Source of the DNA: Bacillota bacterium
GTDB lineage: Bacteria > Bacillota > Clostridia > Lachnospirales > Lachnospiraceae
Assembly (NCBI GenBank): GCA_023392535.1
Contig: JAEVYY010000018.1
Location: forward strand, 95,428-159,427
DNA length: 64,000 nt
Reading direction: 5' to 3'
The notes beneath the pieces were generated by a model that worked only from the letters and a program-made list of their open reading frames with translations, ran no database searches and was not told the origin of the DNA. Of this stretch, positions 35,402 through 43,693 are shown in pieces (positions within the stretch are counted from its first letter, which is position 1; every line of letters starts with the position of its first letter). The translations under genes were made by a program, and so were the position numbers.

Positions 35402-37336
35402 TTGAGAATCAGTGTGAAAAGTATACAGCAGATGTTGCGCACTCCCATACGGTCAGCTTTATTTTTACTGCTCATGAGTTTGGCATCTTTAATGCTCGCT
35501 TTAGGAGCCGGACTCTATTTACTCAGTGTAGAAAATATAAAGCATCTTGATGAGGTATTCGTTACCATTGGAACCGTACAGCAGAAACCGATAGCATGGC
35601 ACGAGAGAAACGTATGGGACGCGGATAAAAAAGAAACTGTGTCATTTGGACTGGAACCAGAATATGGCCCCATTATTCCAGTGGAATCATTGGAGTTTGA
35701 GGGGGCAAATTATATTTATCCACCTGTAAAGAGGCCTTATTATGGAGCGTATTGTGAGGATTGGACGACACATAAGCAGAATTGGTCGGTCTCTTTTGTT
35801 TCGGAAATGAGAGAAAAGCTTCCGATTATGGAATTAGAGCCAGTAGTAGATTGCGTGCCTGACCACCCGGTAAAAATGAAGATCAAGAACGTATTATATG
35901 GGACAAAGGATGAGTTACAAGGATGGGAAACTCTTTGGTTCTGTGACCATTACAATCAAAACCCCCAACCCCTGTATGCTGGGAAGGTCTATGTCATGGC
36001 ATTGGCTTTTAAGCGCGGACATAGAGATGCGCCTCCCTTAACCCCAGAGTATTTTCCGAATTCTTATTCTAATAATCTGCGAGAATATCGTTCTTCTCCA
36101 CGTGAGGAAGCCTTACCCATTACCGCTACTCAATACAGCTTGGAAGGCGATCCTATAGCGGATACTTTTCCGATGGAAACTTCATGGGACGAAGTCACTG
36201 AAGGCTTTTACGACACTCCTCGCGGACATAGATGGCTGGAACTCGCGAAAGCGATGTACTGGTCCGAACAAACCATCCCGATTGTTCCTACCGATAATAC
36301 GGAACTGCTGATGTCTTTTTACAAAGGAAATGCAAGTATTATTGAGGGATGTGATATCACGAACAAAGAGTATCAGAAGGGACAAAGGGTCTGCCTAATC
36401 AGTCAAGAGTTCGCAGCCCTTAATGGGCTTTCTGTAGGGGATCGGCTAAGACTACCACTCTATTATGCGGATTATCGGGATTCTGCCGGTCGCGATTTTT
36501 CACCGGGTGATAGGCTTATGGGGGTTTTTGATCATCTGCTGAACGCAGAGGGCGACCATTACGAAGTTTTTGAAGAAAATGAATATACAATTACTGGTAT
36601 TTTTAATGAGCTGAATAAGGTAACGCGATCGTCTGGTTTTGATATGCCCGCCAATGCAGTAGTCATACCCGCAGCATCACTTAAGGGCAATGAGGAAAAT
36701 AATATTCTGGATTATGGTCCTATGACAGAATACAATACTGTTTTCCAAATTCCCAATGGAACTATTGCACAGTTTATGAAGAAATGGGAAAAACAGGGTA
36801 TCGATGGTCTTGAGATAACCTTCTACGACAGAGGATACACTAAAATCAAGGAGGGTCTGGATCAGATCAAGGAAATTGCATTCGCTCTGCTCATTTCCGG
36901 TATTCTGATTGCTACGCTTATTTTATTATTTTTTTGTCAGCTTTTTATAGGAAAGCAGAAAAAGCGTACCGCTATTGAACGCTCTCTTGGTATGAATAAA
37001 ATCAAATGCACAGTATCTTTGTTAACGGGAATTATCGTCATCACATTGTTAGGTAGCATTATGGGAACCATAACCGGATACTTATTAACCGGTAATGCGA
37101 TGGAACGCTTTACCGGGCAGGCCAGAGAGGAAGCGTTCAACACTTCTTACAGCAATTGGGCCGATGCAACTGATTCGCAGATACAGGTACAATTTGAAAC
37201 CGCTACCATAAATCCTTCCGTGTACTTTTTGTCCGGCATATTAATGGTATTATTGTCAACTGCTATTTCCTTGGCATGGATACGTGGTAATTTAAAAAGT
37301 GAGCCATTAAAGCTATTGAGCATGCGGGAAACTTAA
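35402..37336 (+). CDS. FtsX-like ABC permease, large
   Basis: A 644-residue permease of the same type as its neighbour: N-terminal helix (about 18-42), long exterior domain (about 45-490), and three C-terminal helices containing KKRTAIERSLGMNKIKCTV, the ATPase-coupling loop. The start codon is TTG 35402 with AGGAGG 9 nt upstream; no ATG start aligns with the N-terminal helix. The two genes are 47 bp apart and probably form a heterodimer. Substrate unknown; related transporters export lipids, peptides or antibiotics. Confidence 0.8.
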   Translation: MRISVKSIQQMLRTPIRSALFLLLMSLASLMLALGAGLYLLSVENIKHLDEVFVTIGTVQQKPIAWHERNVWDADKKETVSFGLEPEYGPIIPVESLEFEGANYIYPPVKRPYYGAYCEDWTTHKQNWSVSFVSEMREKLPIMELEPVVDCVPDHPVKMKIKNVLYGTKDELQGWETLWFCDHYNQNPQPLYAGKVYVMALAFKRGHRDAPPLTPEYFPNSYSNNLREYRSSPREEALPITATQYSLEGDPIADTFPMETSWDEVTEGFYDTPRGHRWLELAKAMYWSEQTIPIVPTDNTELLMSFYKGNASIIEGCDITNKEYQKGQRVCLISQEFAALNGLSVGDRLRLPLYYADYRDSAGRDFSPGDRLMGVFDHLLNAEGDHYEVFEENEYTITGIFNELNKVTRSSGFDMPANAVVIPAASLKGNEENNILDYGPMTEYNTVFQIPNGTIAQFMKKWEKQGIDGLEITFYDRGYTKIKEGLDQIKEIAFALLISGILIATLILLFFCQLFIGKQKKRTAIERSLGMNKIKCTVSLLTGIIVITLLGSIMGTITGYLLTGNAMERFTGQAREEAFNTSYSNWADATDSQIQVQFETATINPSVYFLSGILMVLLSTAISLAWIRGNLKSEPLKLLSMRET

Positions 37337-37348
37337 ATAAAAAAATAC

Positions 37349-37377
37349 TTGAAATATCAAATAAAATATTGTATAGT
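37349..37377 (+). promoter_or_regulatory. Sigma-A promoter of the structured RNA
   Basis: TTGAAA (37349-37354), 17-bp spacer, TATAGT (37372-37377): a strong vegetative promoter just after the permease gene, with the predicted start near 37384. Confidence 0.7.
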
Positions 37378-37383
37378 ACCTCT

Positions 37384-37718
37384 TGTATGGAACGTAAGAT
37401 TTGATTTGGGTTTCCATGCAAATATTTTAAGCAACAGACGTTGCATTATTGATTGAGTTAGAAGCTCGAATTTTATAAGTTGGTTACTTTATAACCGAGT
37501 GTATGTGCTACACACAACTTGTGAAACGGTCAATAAGAGTATTAAAAGTAAAATATTTGCTATATAGACTCTAAACCCAATATCGGTATCTTTGCGTCCT
37601 ACTATTATTTATTATAAAAGTATTTTCATATATCTTGGTATTCCAAGGTATATTAACGCGAATAGATAAGATCATTTTAACAAGTAATGAATGTGTAGGC
37701 ATTTATTACTTGTTTTTT
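37384..37718 (+). ncRNA. Highly structured noncoding RNA or long leader before speA
   Basis: There is no plausible gene between 37337 and 37814. From the promoter, nested pairings run: TTGGGTTT (37406-37413) with AAACCCAA (37573-37580); 12 perfect pairs, 37418-37429 with 37549-37560; hairpin GCAAC-GTTGC (37431-37444); TTATTGA (37446-37452) with TCAATAA (37530-37536). Inside these is a three-way junction with hairpins GGTTA/TAACC and GTGTA/TACAC closed by AAGTTG/CAACTT. A further hairpin (CTTGG/CCAAG, about 37628-37653) and a terminator (AACAAGTAAT with ATTACTTGTT, 37679-37714, then T-run) complete it. It could be a free-standing RNA or an attenuating leader for the polyamine operon. I do not recognise the family. 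Confidence 0.75.
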
Positions 37719-37814
37719 AATTGTGCAAATTGACAGATGATATGGAATAAAGTGAATTTGACCACTGTTTCAGGAAATAATAGTAAGTGTGTAATAACAC
37801 AGTCAGGAGTCAAT

Positions 37815-39278
37815 ATGATAACAAAATCACAAGAAAAAGCGCCTATTTATGAGGCGTTAGAACGCTTCCGGAGGATGCGGGTAGTCCCTTTTGATGTACC
37901 GGGACACAAACATGGGAGAGGAAACCCGGAATTGGTAAATTTATTGGGAGAAAAATGTGTGGGAATCGATGTGAATTCCATGAAACCACTGGACAATCTT
38001 TGTCATCCCGTTTCGGTAATCAAAGAAGCAGAGGAGCTTGCAGCACAAGCTTTTGGGGCGAATCATGCATATCTTATGGTGGGAGGAACGACTTCCGCAG
38101 TACAGGCTATGGTTTTATCGTGTTGTAAAAAAGGAGATAAAATAATTCTTCCCCGTAATGTACATCGCAGCGTAATCAATGCCATGGTGCTATGTGGTGC
38201 ACATCCGATCTATGTAAATCCAGACGTGGAGCAAAGTTTGGGAATTGCATTAGGAATGAAAGTATCTCAGGTGGAACAGGCAATCAAAGAAAATCCCGAT
38301 GCTGTTGCCATATTTGTAAATAATCCTACTTATTACGGAGTATGTTCTGATTTAAAGACCATCGTGAGATCGGCACATGCAAAAGGAATGAAAGTGCTGG
38401 TAGATGAAGCCCATGGGACCCATTTTTACTTTGGAGAGAATCTACCCATATCTGCGATGGCGGCAGGTGCGGATATGTCAGCGGTCAGTATGCATAAATC
38501 TGGCGGGAGTCTTACACAAAGTTCCTTTCTTTTGATCGGTCCTGGTATGCAGGAGGGCCATGTAAGACAGATCATCAACTTGACACAAACGACAAGTGGA
38601 TCTTATCTACTGCTCTCGAGCCTGGATATTTCCCGCAGGAATCTGGCACTTAGGGGGATGGAAGAATTCAAGAAAGTAGTCGCGTTAGGGGAGTATGCCA
38701 GAGAAGAGATCAATAAAATTGGTGGATACTATGCTTTTTCCAGAGAGCTTGTAAATGGCAACAGTATCTTTGATTTTGATCCGACTAAATTATCTATTCA
38801 TACGCTGGAAATTGGTCTGGCTGGAATCGAAGTGTATGATATACTTCGTGACGAATATGATATCCAGATAGAGTTCGGAGATATTGGAAATATCTTGGCA
38901 TATCTGTCTATCGGTGATCGAAAACAGGAGGTGGAGCGTCTTGTTAGTGCCTTAGCAGAAGTAAAACGGCGTTATCAAAAAGATAAAACAGGGATGTTGA
39001 CACAGGAATATATGGAACCAAAGGTCATAGCTACTCCACAAGAATCTTTTTATGCGGAAAAAGAATCGTTACCACTTCGTGATACGCTTGGCAGAGTCTG
39101 TAGTGAGTTCGTAATGTGCTATCCACCGGGAATCCCGATCCTGGCACCAGGAGAAGAAATTACGAAGGAAATATTGGATTATATTAGTTATGCCAAAGAA
39201 AAAGGATGTTCTATGACGGGACCAGAAGATGCCTATATAGAGAATTTAAATGTATTAAAGCTTGCTAACCGAGCATGA
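37815..39278 (+). CDS. speA: Orn/Lys/Arg decarboxylase family protein, probable arginine decarboxylase
   Basis: A fold-type I PLP decarboxylase of 487 residues, of the short B. subtilis SpeA/YaaO type. DVPGHKHGRGN, LMVGGTTSAVQAMVLS, VDEAHGTHFYFG (Asp and His around PLP), and SAVSMHKSGGSLTQSSFLL with the PLP-binding lysine are visible. The C-terminal MCYPPGIPILAPGEE belongs to the small domain. The ATG at 37815 follows CAGGAG. With agmatinase two genes later, arginine to agmatine is the likely reaction; lysine decarboxylation is the alternative for this family. It lies inside the spoIIID element, behind the structured RNA. Confidence 0.87.
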   Translation: MITKSQEKAPIYEALERFRRMRVVPFDVPGHKHGRGNPELVNLLGEKCVGIDVNSMKPLDNLCHPVSVIKEAEELAAQAFGANHAYLMVGGTTSAVQAMVLSCCKKGDKIILPRNVHRSVINAMVLCGAHPIYVNPDVEQSLGIALGMKVSQVEQAIKENPDAVAIFVNNPTYYGVCSDLKTIVRSAHAKGMKVLVDEAHGTHFYFGENLPISAMAAGADMSAVSMHKSGGSLTQSSFLLIGPGMQEGHVRQIINLTQTTSGSYLLLSSLDISRRNLALRGMEEFKKVVALGEYAREEINKIGGYYAFSRELVNGNSIFDFDPTKLSIHTLEIGLAGIEVYDILRDEYDIQIEFGDIGNILAYLSIGDRKQEVERLVSALAEVKRRYQKDKTGMLTQEYMEPKVIATPQESFYAEKESLPLRDTLGRVCSEFVMCYPPGIPILAPGEEITKEILDYISYAKEKGCSMTGPEDAYIENLNVLKLANRA

Positions 39279-39309
39279 TAAGAAAGACGAGAATAGGAGG
39301 AAATGGCCG

Positions 39310-40161
39310 ATGGAAATGTGGTTTTCGGATGAACATACCGATAATGTAAAATTATCGATTCGTGTGGAAAGACAATTATTTTCAGCCCAGAGCGAATTTC
39401 AGCGAATTGATGTGTTGGAATCTAAGGAGTTTGGAAAAATTCTAGTATCAGACGGAGATTTGTTTTTGACAGAAATGGACGAATTTATATACCATGAGAT
39501 GATTTCACATGTGCCTATGGCAGTACATCCAAAGGTAGATAAGGTTCTTGTCATTGGTGGAGGAGATGGGGGAGCGGTCAGGGAGTTGACCAAATACGAT
39601 ACCATTCTTCATATTGATGTGGTGGAAGTAGACCCACTTCTTGTAGAGGTATGTCGTAAATATTTCCCTCAAATGGCTTACAGTCTGAATGATAGCAGGG
39701 TGCAGATCCACCATGAAGATGGTCTGCGATTTATCCGTTCTAAATCAGATGAATACGATCTTATCATTATTGATTCACCGAATCCATTCGGGCCTGGAGA
39801 AGGGCTTTTTACAAAAGAGTTTTATGGAAATTGTTATAATGCGCTTCACGAAGATGGAATCATGATCAATCAGAACGAAAGTCCATTTTATAAAGATGAA
39901 GCTTTCTTCTGTCAGCGTATGCATAAAAGAATCATTGAATCATTTCCGATCAGTCGTATCTATCAGGCACATATTCCCTCTTATCCTTCCGGACACTGGC
40001 TGTTTGGATTTGCTTCCAAGAAGTATCATCCTGTGGATGATCTGGATGATGTCAGTTGGAAATTAAGGGGAATTGTAACCAAATATTATCTGCCAAGATT
40101 ACACAAAGGGGTCTTTGCCCTGCCGGCATATGTGGAGGAGTTAGTAAAAGATGTTGAATAA
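39310..40161 (+). CDS. speE: Polyamine aminopropyltransferase (spermidine synthase family)
   Basis: A cytoplasmic enzyme of 283 residues moving an aminopropyl group from decarboxylated SAM onto putrescine or a related amine. EFQRIDVLESKEFGKIL, DGDLFLTEMDEFIYHEM, KVLVIGGGDGGAVRE (SAM loop), and DLIIIDSPNPFGPGEGLF are family segments. The ATG at 39310 has AGGAGG 9 nt upstream; the longer frame overlaps speA. No SAM decarboxylase gene is in the window, so its donor must come from elsewhere in the genome. Its stop overlaps speB. Confidence 0.88.
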   Translation: MEMWFSDEHTDNVKLSIRVERQLFSAQSEFQRIDVLESKEFGKILVSDGDLFLTEMDEFIYHEMISHVPMAVHPKVDKVLVIGGGDGGAVRELTKYDTILHIDVVEVDPLLVEVCRKYFPQMAYSLNDSRVQIHHEDGLRFIRSKSDEYDLIIIDSPNPFGPGEGLFTKEFYGNCYNALHEDGIMINQNESPFYKDEAFFCQRMHKRIIESFPISRIYQAHIPSYPSGHWLFGFASKKYHPVDDLDDVSWKLRGIVTKYYLPRLHKGVFALPAYVEELVKDVE

Positions 40162-41005
40162 AAATATAGTTAACTTTATTGGTTGTGATAGTGAATATGA
40201 GGATGCCAAAATCGTGCTCTATGGTGCGCCGTTTGATTCGACGACCTCCTATCGTCCGGGAACCAGATTTGCAAGTCAGGCAATTCGAAACGAGTCTTAT
40301 GGACTGGAAACTTATAGTCCTTATCAGGAGAGAGACCTACAGGATTATGCTATTTTTGACAGTGGGGATTTAGAATTACCAATAGGGAATACCGAAGGAG
40401 TATTAAAAGAGATAGAAACACGTTGTGAAACGATTTTACAGGATAGCAAGCTGCCTTTTATGATCGGGGGAGAACACCTTGTCACACTGGGGGCAGTCAG
40501 AGCGACTGCAAAAAAATATCCAGATTTACATATCTTACACTTAGATGCGCATGCGGATTTGAGAGCAGATTATCTGGGAGTCAACTTGTCACATGCCTGT
40601 GTCATGCGCCGCTGCTACGAGATCGTAGGAGAGCAGAAGATCTATCAGTTCGGTATTCGCTCAGGAGACAGGGAAGAGTTTCTTTTCGCTAAAGAAGGTC
40701 ATGTGATAATGAATCCTTTTGATCTGCATGGATTGGACAGTGTTATAACAAAGCTACAAGAAAAACCAGTTTATGTAACAGTGGATCTCGATGTACTGGA
40801 CCCTGGTATTTTTCCAGGCACTGGGACACCGGAGGCCGGAGGGATCTCTTTTCTGGAGTTATTAAACGCCCTCAGAAAAATAGGAAGCTCTTGTCAGGTC
40901 GTAGCTTGTGATGTAAATGAATTGAGCCCACCTTATGACCAAAGCGGTGTATCTACAGCGGTGGCAGGTAAGATCGTGCGAGAATTTCTACTTGCGCTTT
41001 GTTAA
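40151..41005 (+). CDS. speB: Agmatinase
   Basis: A ureohydrolase converting agmatine to putrescine and urea; 284 residues, binuclear manganese. The metal ligands are in GGEHLVTLG, HLDAHADLRADYLG and VDLDVLDPGIFPGTGTPEAGG. The start overlaps speE by 11 bp. With SpeA it gives the arginine to putrescine route, feeding the two dehydrogenase/decarboxylase genes that follow. Confidence 0.92.
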   Translation: MLNKNIVNFIGCDSEYEDAKIVLYGAPFDSTTSYRPGTRFASQAIRNESYGLETYSPYQERDLQDYAIFDSGDLELPIGNTEGVLKEIETRCETILQDSKLPFMIGGEHLVTLGAVRATAKKYPDLHILHLDAHADLRADYLGVNLSHACVMRRCYEIVGEQKIYQFGIRSGDREEFLFAKEGHVIMNPFDLHGLDSVITKLQEKPVYVTVDLDVLDPGIFPGTGTPEAGGISFLELLNALRKIGSSCQVVACDVNELSPPYDQSGVSTAVAGKIVREFLLALC

Positions 41006-41079
41006 CCAGATCATTCGCAACAGGCCAGTTTTGTAAAGATTGAGATATAAAGAATGAAAAAAGAAAGGAAAATAGAAAA

Positions 41080-42282
41080 ATGGGAAAAATTTTAATCATT
41101 GGTTGTGGAGGAGTTGCAAGTGTAGCAATTCATAAATGTTGTGAAGTTGCCAAGGTATTTACAGAAATCTGTATTGCCAGCCGTACGGTATCAAAATGTG
41201 AGGCGATCAGGGAAAAATTACAAAATACCACAAGTGCAAAAATTACAACCGCACAAGTAAATGCAGATCAGGTAGCGGAATTAATCCTGCTGATAGAAAA
41301 GGAAAAACCGGAAGTGGTATTGAACCTTGCACTTCCCTATCAGGATCTCACCATTATGGAGGCTTGTCTTGCGACTAAGACACATTATGTGGATACTGCC
41401 AATTATGAGCCAGAGGACACGGCAAAATTTGAATACAAATGGCAATGGGCTTATAAGGAACGTTTTGATGAGGCCGGGATTACCGCTCTTCTTGGCAGTG
41501 GTTTTGATCCTGGTGTAACGGGTGTTTTCTCCGCTTATGCACTCAAACACTATTTTGATGAGATTCAGTATATTGATATCCTGGATTGCAATGGTGGTGA
41601 CCATGGATATCCGTTTGCGACCAATTTTAATCCAGAGATTAACATCCGTGAGGTATCGGCAAAAGGTTCCTATTGGGAAGAGGGGCATTGGGTGGAAACA
41701 GAGCCTATGGAGATTAAGAAAGAATACGATTTTGCTCAAGTGGGAAAGAAAGATATGTACCTGCTTCATCATGAAGAGTTAGAGTCACTTGCATTAAACA
41801 TTCCGGGAATTAAGAGAATTCGCTTTTTTATGACATTTGGACAAAGCTATCTGACCCATTTAAAGTGCCTTGAAAATGTAGGAATGACTTCCATTGAACC
41901 GATTCTATACGAAGGAAAAGAAATCATTCCCTTGCAGTTCTTAAAAGCAGTACTTCCGGATCCAGCATCTCTGGGACCTCGGACCAAAGGAAAAACCAAC
42001 ATCGGCTGCATTTTTATTGGTAAAAAGGACGGTAAAGAAAAGAAACTATATATTTATAATGTTTGTGACCACGAAGAGTGCTATCGTGAGGTCGGTTCGC
42101 AGGCAGTTGCTTATACCACAGGGGTCCCGGCTATGATTGGTGCCATGCTGGTGATGAATGGAATCTGGAAGAAAGCCGGTGTTCACAACATTGAAGAATT
42201 TGATCCGGATCCTTTTATGGAAGCATTGATGAAATACGGACTTCCATGGGTCGTAGAGGAAAATCCAGTATTGGTAGATTAG
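41080..42282 (+). CDS. Saccharopine dehydrogenase-family protein, probable carboxy(nor)spermidine dehydrogenase
   Basis: A NAD(P)-dependent oxidoreductase of 400 residues. The Rossmann start is KILIIGCGGVASVAIHKC. Then VLNLALPYQDLTIMEACL and ALLGSGFDPGVTGVFSAYA are typical of the carboxynorspermidine synthase (CASDH) group. CASDH condenses putrescine or diaminopropane with aspartate semialdehyde and reduces the adduct. Its partner decarboxylase follows 24 bp later, which fixes the assignment against lysine-pathway saccharopine dehydrogenases. A bacterial spermidine route free of SAM results. Confidence 0.88.
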   Translation: MGKILIIGCGGVASVAIHKCCEVAKVFTEICIASRTVSKCEAIREKLQNTTSAKITTAQVNADQVAELILLIEKEKPEVVLNLALPYQDLTIMEACLATKTHYVDTANYEPEDTAKFEYKWQWAYKERFDEAGITALLGSGFDPGVTGVFSAYALKHYFDEIQYIDILDCNGGDHGYPFATNFNPEINIREVSAKGSYWEEGHWVETEPMEIKKEYDFAQVGKKDMYLLHHEELESLALNIPGIKRIRFFMTFGQSYLTHLKCLENVGMTSIEPILYEGKEIIPLQFLKAVLPDPASLGPRTKGKTNIGCIFIGKKDGKEKKLYIYNVCDHEECYREVGSQAVAYTTGVPAMIGAMLVMNGIWKKAGVHNIEEFDPDPFMEALMKYGLPWVVEENPVLVD

Positions 42283-42306
42283 TGGATAGAAGGGATATTG
42301 TTTCTT

Positions 42307-43434
42307 ATGACAAGAGAAGAATTGAGAACACCCTGTTATGTTATTTCAGAGAATAAATTGGAAAAGAATCTGCAGATTCTGAAAGGAGTGGCAGACCGGA
42401 CGGGGTGTAAAATCCTGTTGGCACAGAAAGCGTTTTCCATGTTTTCGGTCTATCCTTTGATCGGAAACTACTTGAACGGCGTAACAGCCAGTGGCTTGTG
42501 GGAAGCAAGGCTTGGAAAAGAGGAGTTTCGAAAAGAAAACCATGTATATTCTCCTGCCTACAAAGAAGAAGAGATAGATGAAATACTAACATATTGCGAT
42601 CACATCGTATTCAATTCCTTTGCGCAGTTACAAAAGTATCAGGAAAAGGCTATCGCTATGGGGAAAAGCATAGGCATCCGAATCAATCCCCAGTGCTCTA
42701 CGCAGGGTGACCATGCAATTTATGATCCCTGTGCCCCAGGATCACGTTTGGGAGTCACGAGAGAGAATTTTCAACCGACATTATTGAAAAACGTAGAAGG
42801 ACTTCATTTTCATACGCTTTGCGAGCAGGATGCAGACGATCTGAAAAAAACCTTAGACGCTGTGGAATCCCAGTTTGGTAAATATCTGCATCAGATGAAG
42901 TGGATCAATTTTGGTGGGGGGCATCATATCACCAGAAATGGCTATCATATCGAATTGTTGGAGGAGTGTATCTGTCATATGCAGGATACCTATCAGTTGG
43001 AAGTCTATGTGGAACCAGGGGAAGCAATTGCTCTAAATGCGGGAGAACTATTGACAACTGTTCTGGAAGTGGTGGATAATCAAATGAAAGTCGCCATTCT
43101 GGATACCTCAGCGGCTTGTCATATGCCAGATGTAATAGAAATGCCCTATCGGCCACCGTTGGCACATGCGGGTAAACCACAGGAAAAGGAATATCAATAC
43201 CGCCTGGCAGGCCCTACTTGTCTTGCCGGTGATATCATTGGGGATTACTCTTTTGCAGAACCATTGGTGTGTGGAAAACGTCTTATATTTGAAGATATGG
43301 CTATCTATACGATGGTCAAAAATAATACATTCAATGGAATGTGCCTGCCTTCCATAGTATTTGAAAAAAAAGATGGTACATGTGAAATGATACGGGAATT
43401 TGGATATGAAGATTTCCGGATGCGGCTCTCCTGA
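42307..43434 (+). CDS. nspC: Carboxy(nor)spermidine decarboxylase
   Basis: A fold-type III PLP decarboxylase of 375 residues, completing spermidine synthesis from carboxyspermidine. LRTPCYVISENKLEKN opens the barrel. KILLAQKAFSMF carries the PLP lysine, SRLGVTRENF and INFGGGHHITRNGYH bind the phosphate, and CHMPDVIEMPYRP holds the active cysteine region. The start is either ATG 42307 or TTG 42298; both are near AGAAGGGA, and ATG aligns with family starts. It is the last polyamine gene before the recombinase module. Confidence 0.9.
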   Translation: MTREELRTPCYVISENKLEKNLQILKGVADRTGCKILLAQKAFSMFSVYPLIGNYLNGVTASGLWEARLGKEEFRKENHVYSPAYKEEEIDEILTYCDHIVFNSFAQLQKYQEKAIAMGKSIGIRINPQCSTQGDHAIYDPCAPGSRLGVTRENFQPTLLKNVEGLHFHTLCEQDADDLKKTLDAVESQFGKYLHQMKWINFGGGHHITRNGYHIELLEECICHMQDTYQLEVYVEPGEAIALNAGELLTTVLEVVDNQMKVAILDTSAACHMPDVIEMPYRPPLAHAGKPQEKEYQYRLAGPTCLAGDIIGDYSFAEPLVCGKRLIFEDMAIYTMVKNNTFNGMCLPSIVFEKKDGTCEMIREFGYEDFRMRLS

Positions 43435-43453
43435 CAGAAAAACTGGATTATTG

Positions 43454-43485
43454 GTATACCCTTAAAATCCATGACATATACATGG
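43454..43485 (+). promoter_or_regulatory. Possible sigma-E-type promoter with dyad ahead of the recombinase module
   Basis: GTATACC (43454-43460) and CATATACA (43475-43482) are 14 bp apart, the geometry of sigma-E promoters but with weaker match. The -10 sits within a dyad, CCATG (43469-43473) and CATGG (43481-43485). Sigma-E control would parallel spoIVCA of B. subtilis. Confidence 0.35.
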
Positions 43486-43510
43486 AAAAAAAGGACAAGG
43501 AGGGTATGCA

Positions 43511-43693
43511 GTGAGGCAAAATCAAGAATTGAAGTTTGTCTTTCACAACCCGAATACAGGTAGACTCACAGAAGAATTTTTTACAAAGTGGTTTACAAAA
43601 GTATGCGTTCCACAGTTAGAGCAGATCGTCAGGGAGAAAATGGATGCTGAAAAAACAGATACAATTCTGTCGCAGGAAGAGGCATTCCTATGA
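43511..43693 (+). CDS. 60-residue protein coupled to the recombinase; candidate directionality factor
   Basis: GTG start with AAGGAGG 7 nt ahead. The frame is 60 codons and overlaps the recombinase start by 4 bp (ATGA), so the two are translationally coupled. The sequence RQNQELKFVFHNPNTGRL followed by TEEFFTKWFTKVCVPQLEQI resembles small proteins I have seen encoded just before serine recombinases in Firmicutes. No domain can be assigned. Because excision by large serine recombinases normally needs a small partner, it is the best candidate in this element, though untested. Confidence 0.7.
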   Translation: MRQNQELKFVFHNPNTGRLTEEFFTKWFTKVCVPQLEQIVREKMDAEKTDTILSQEEAFL

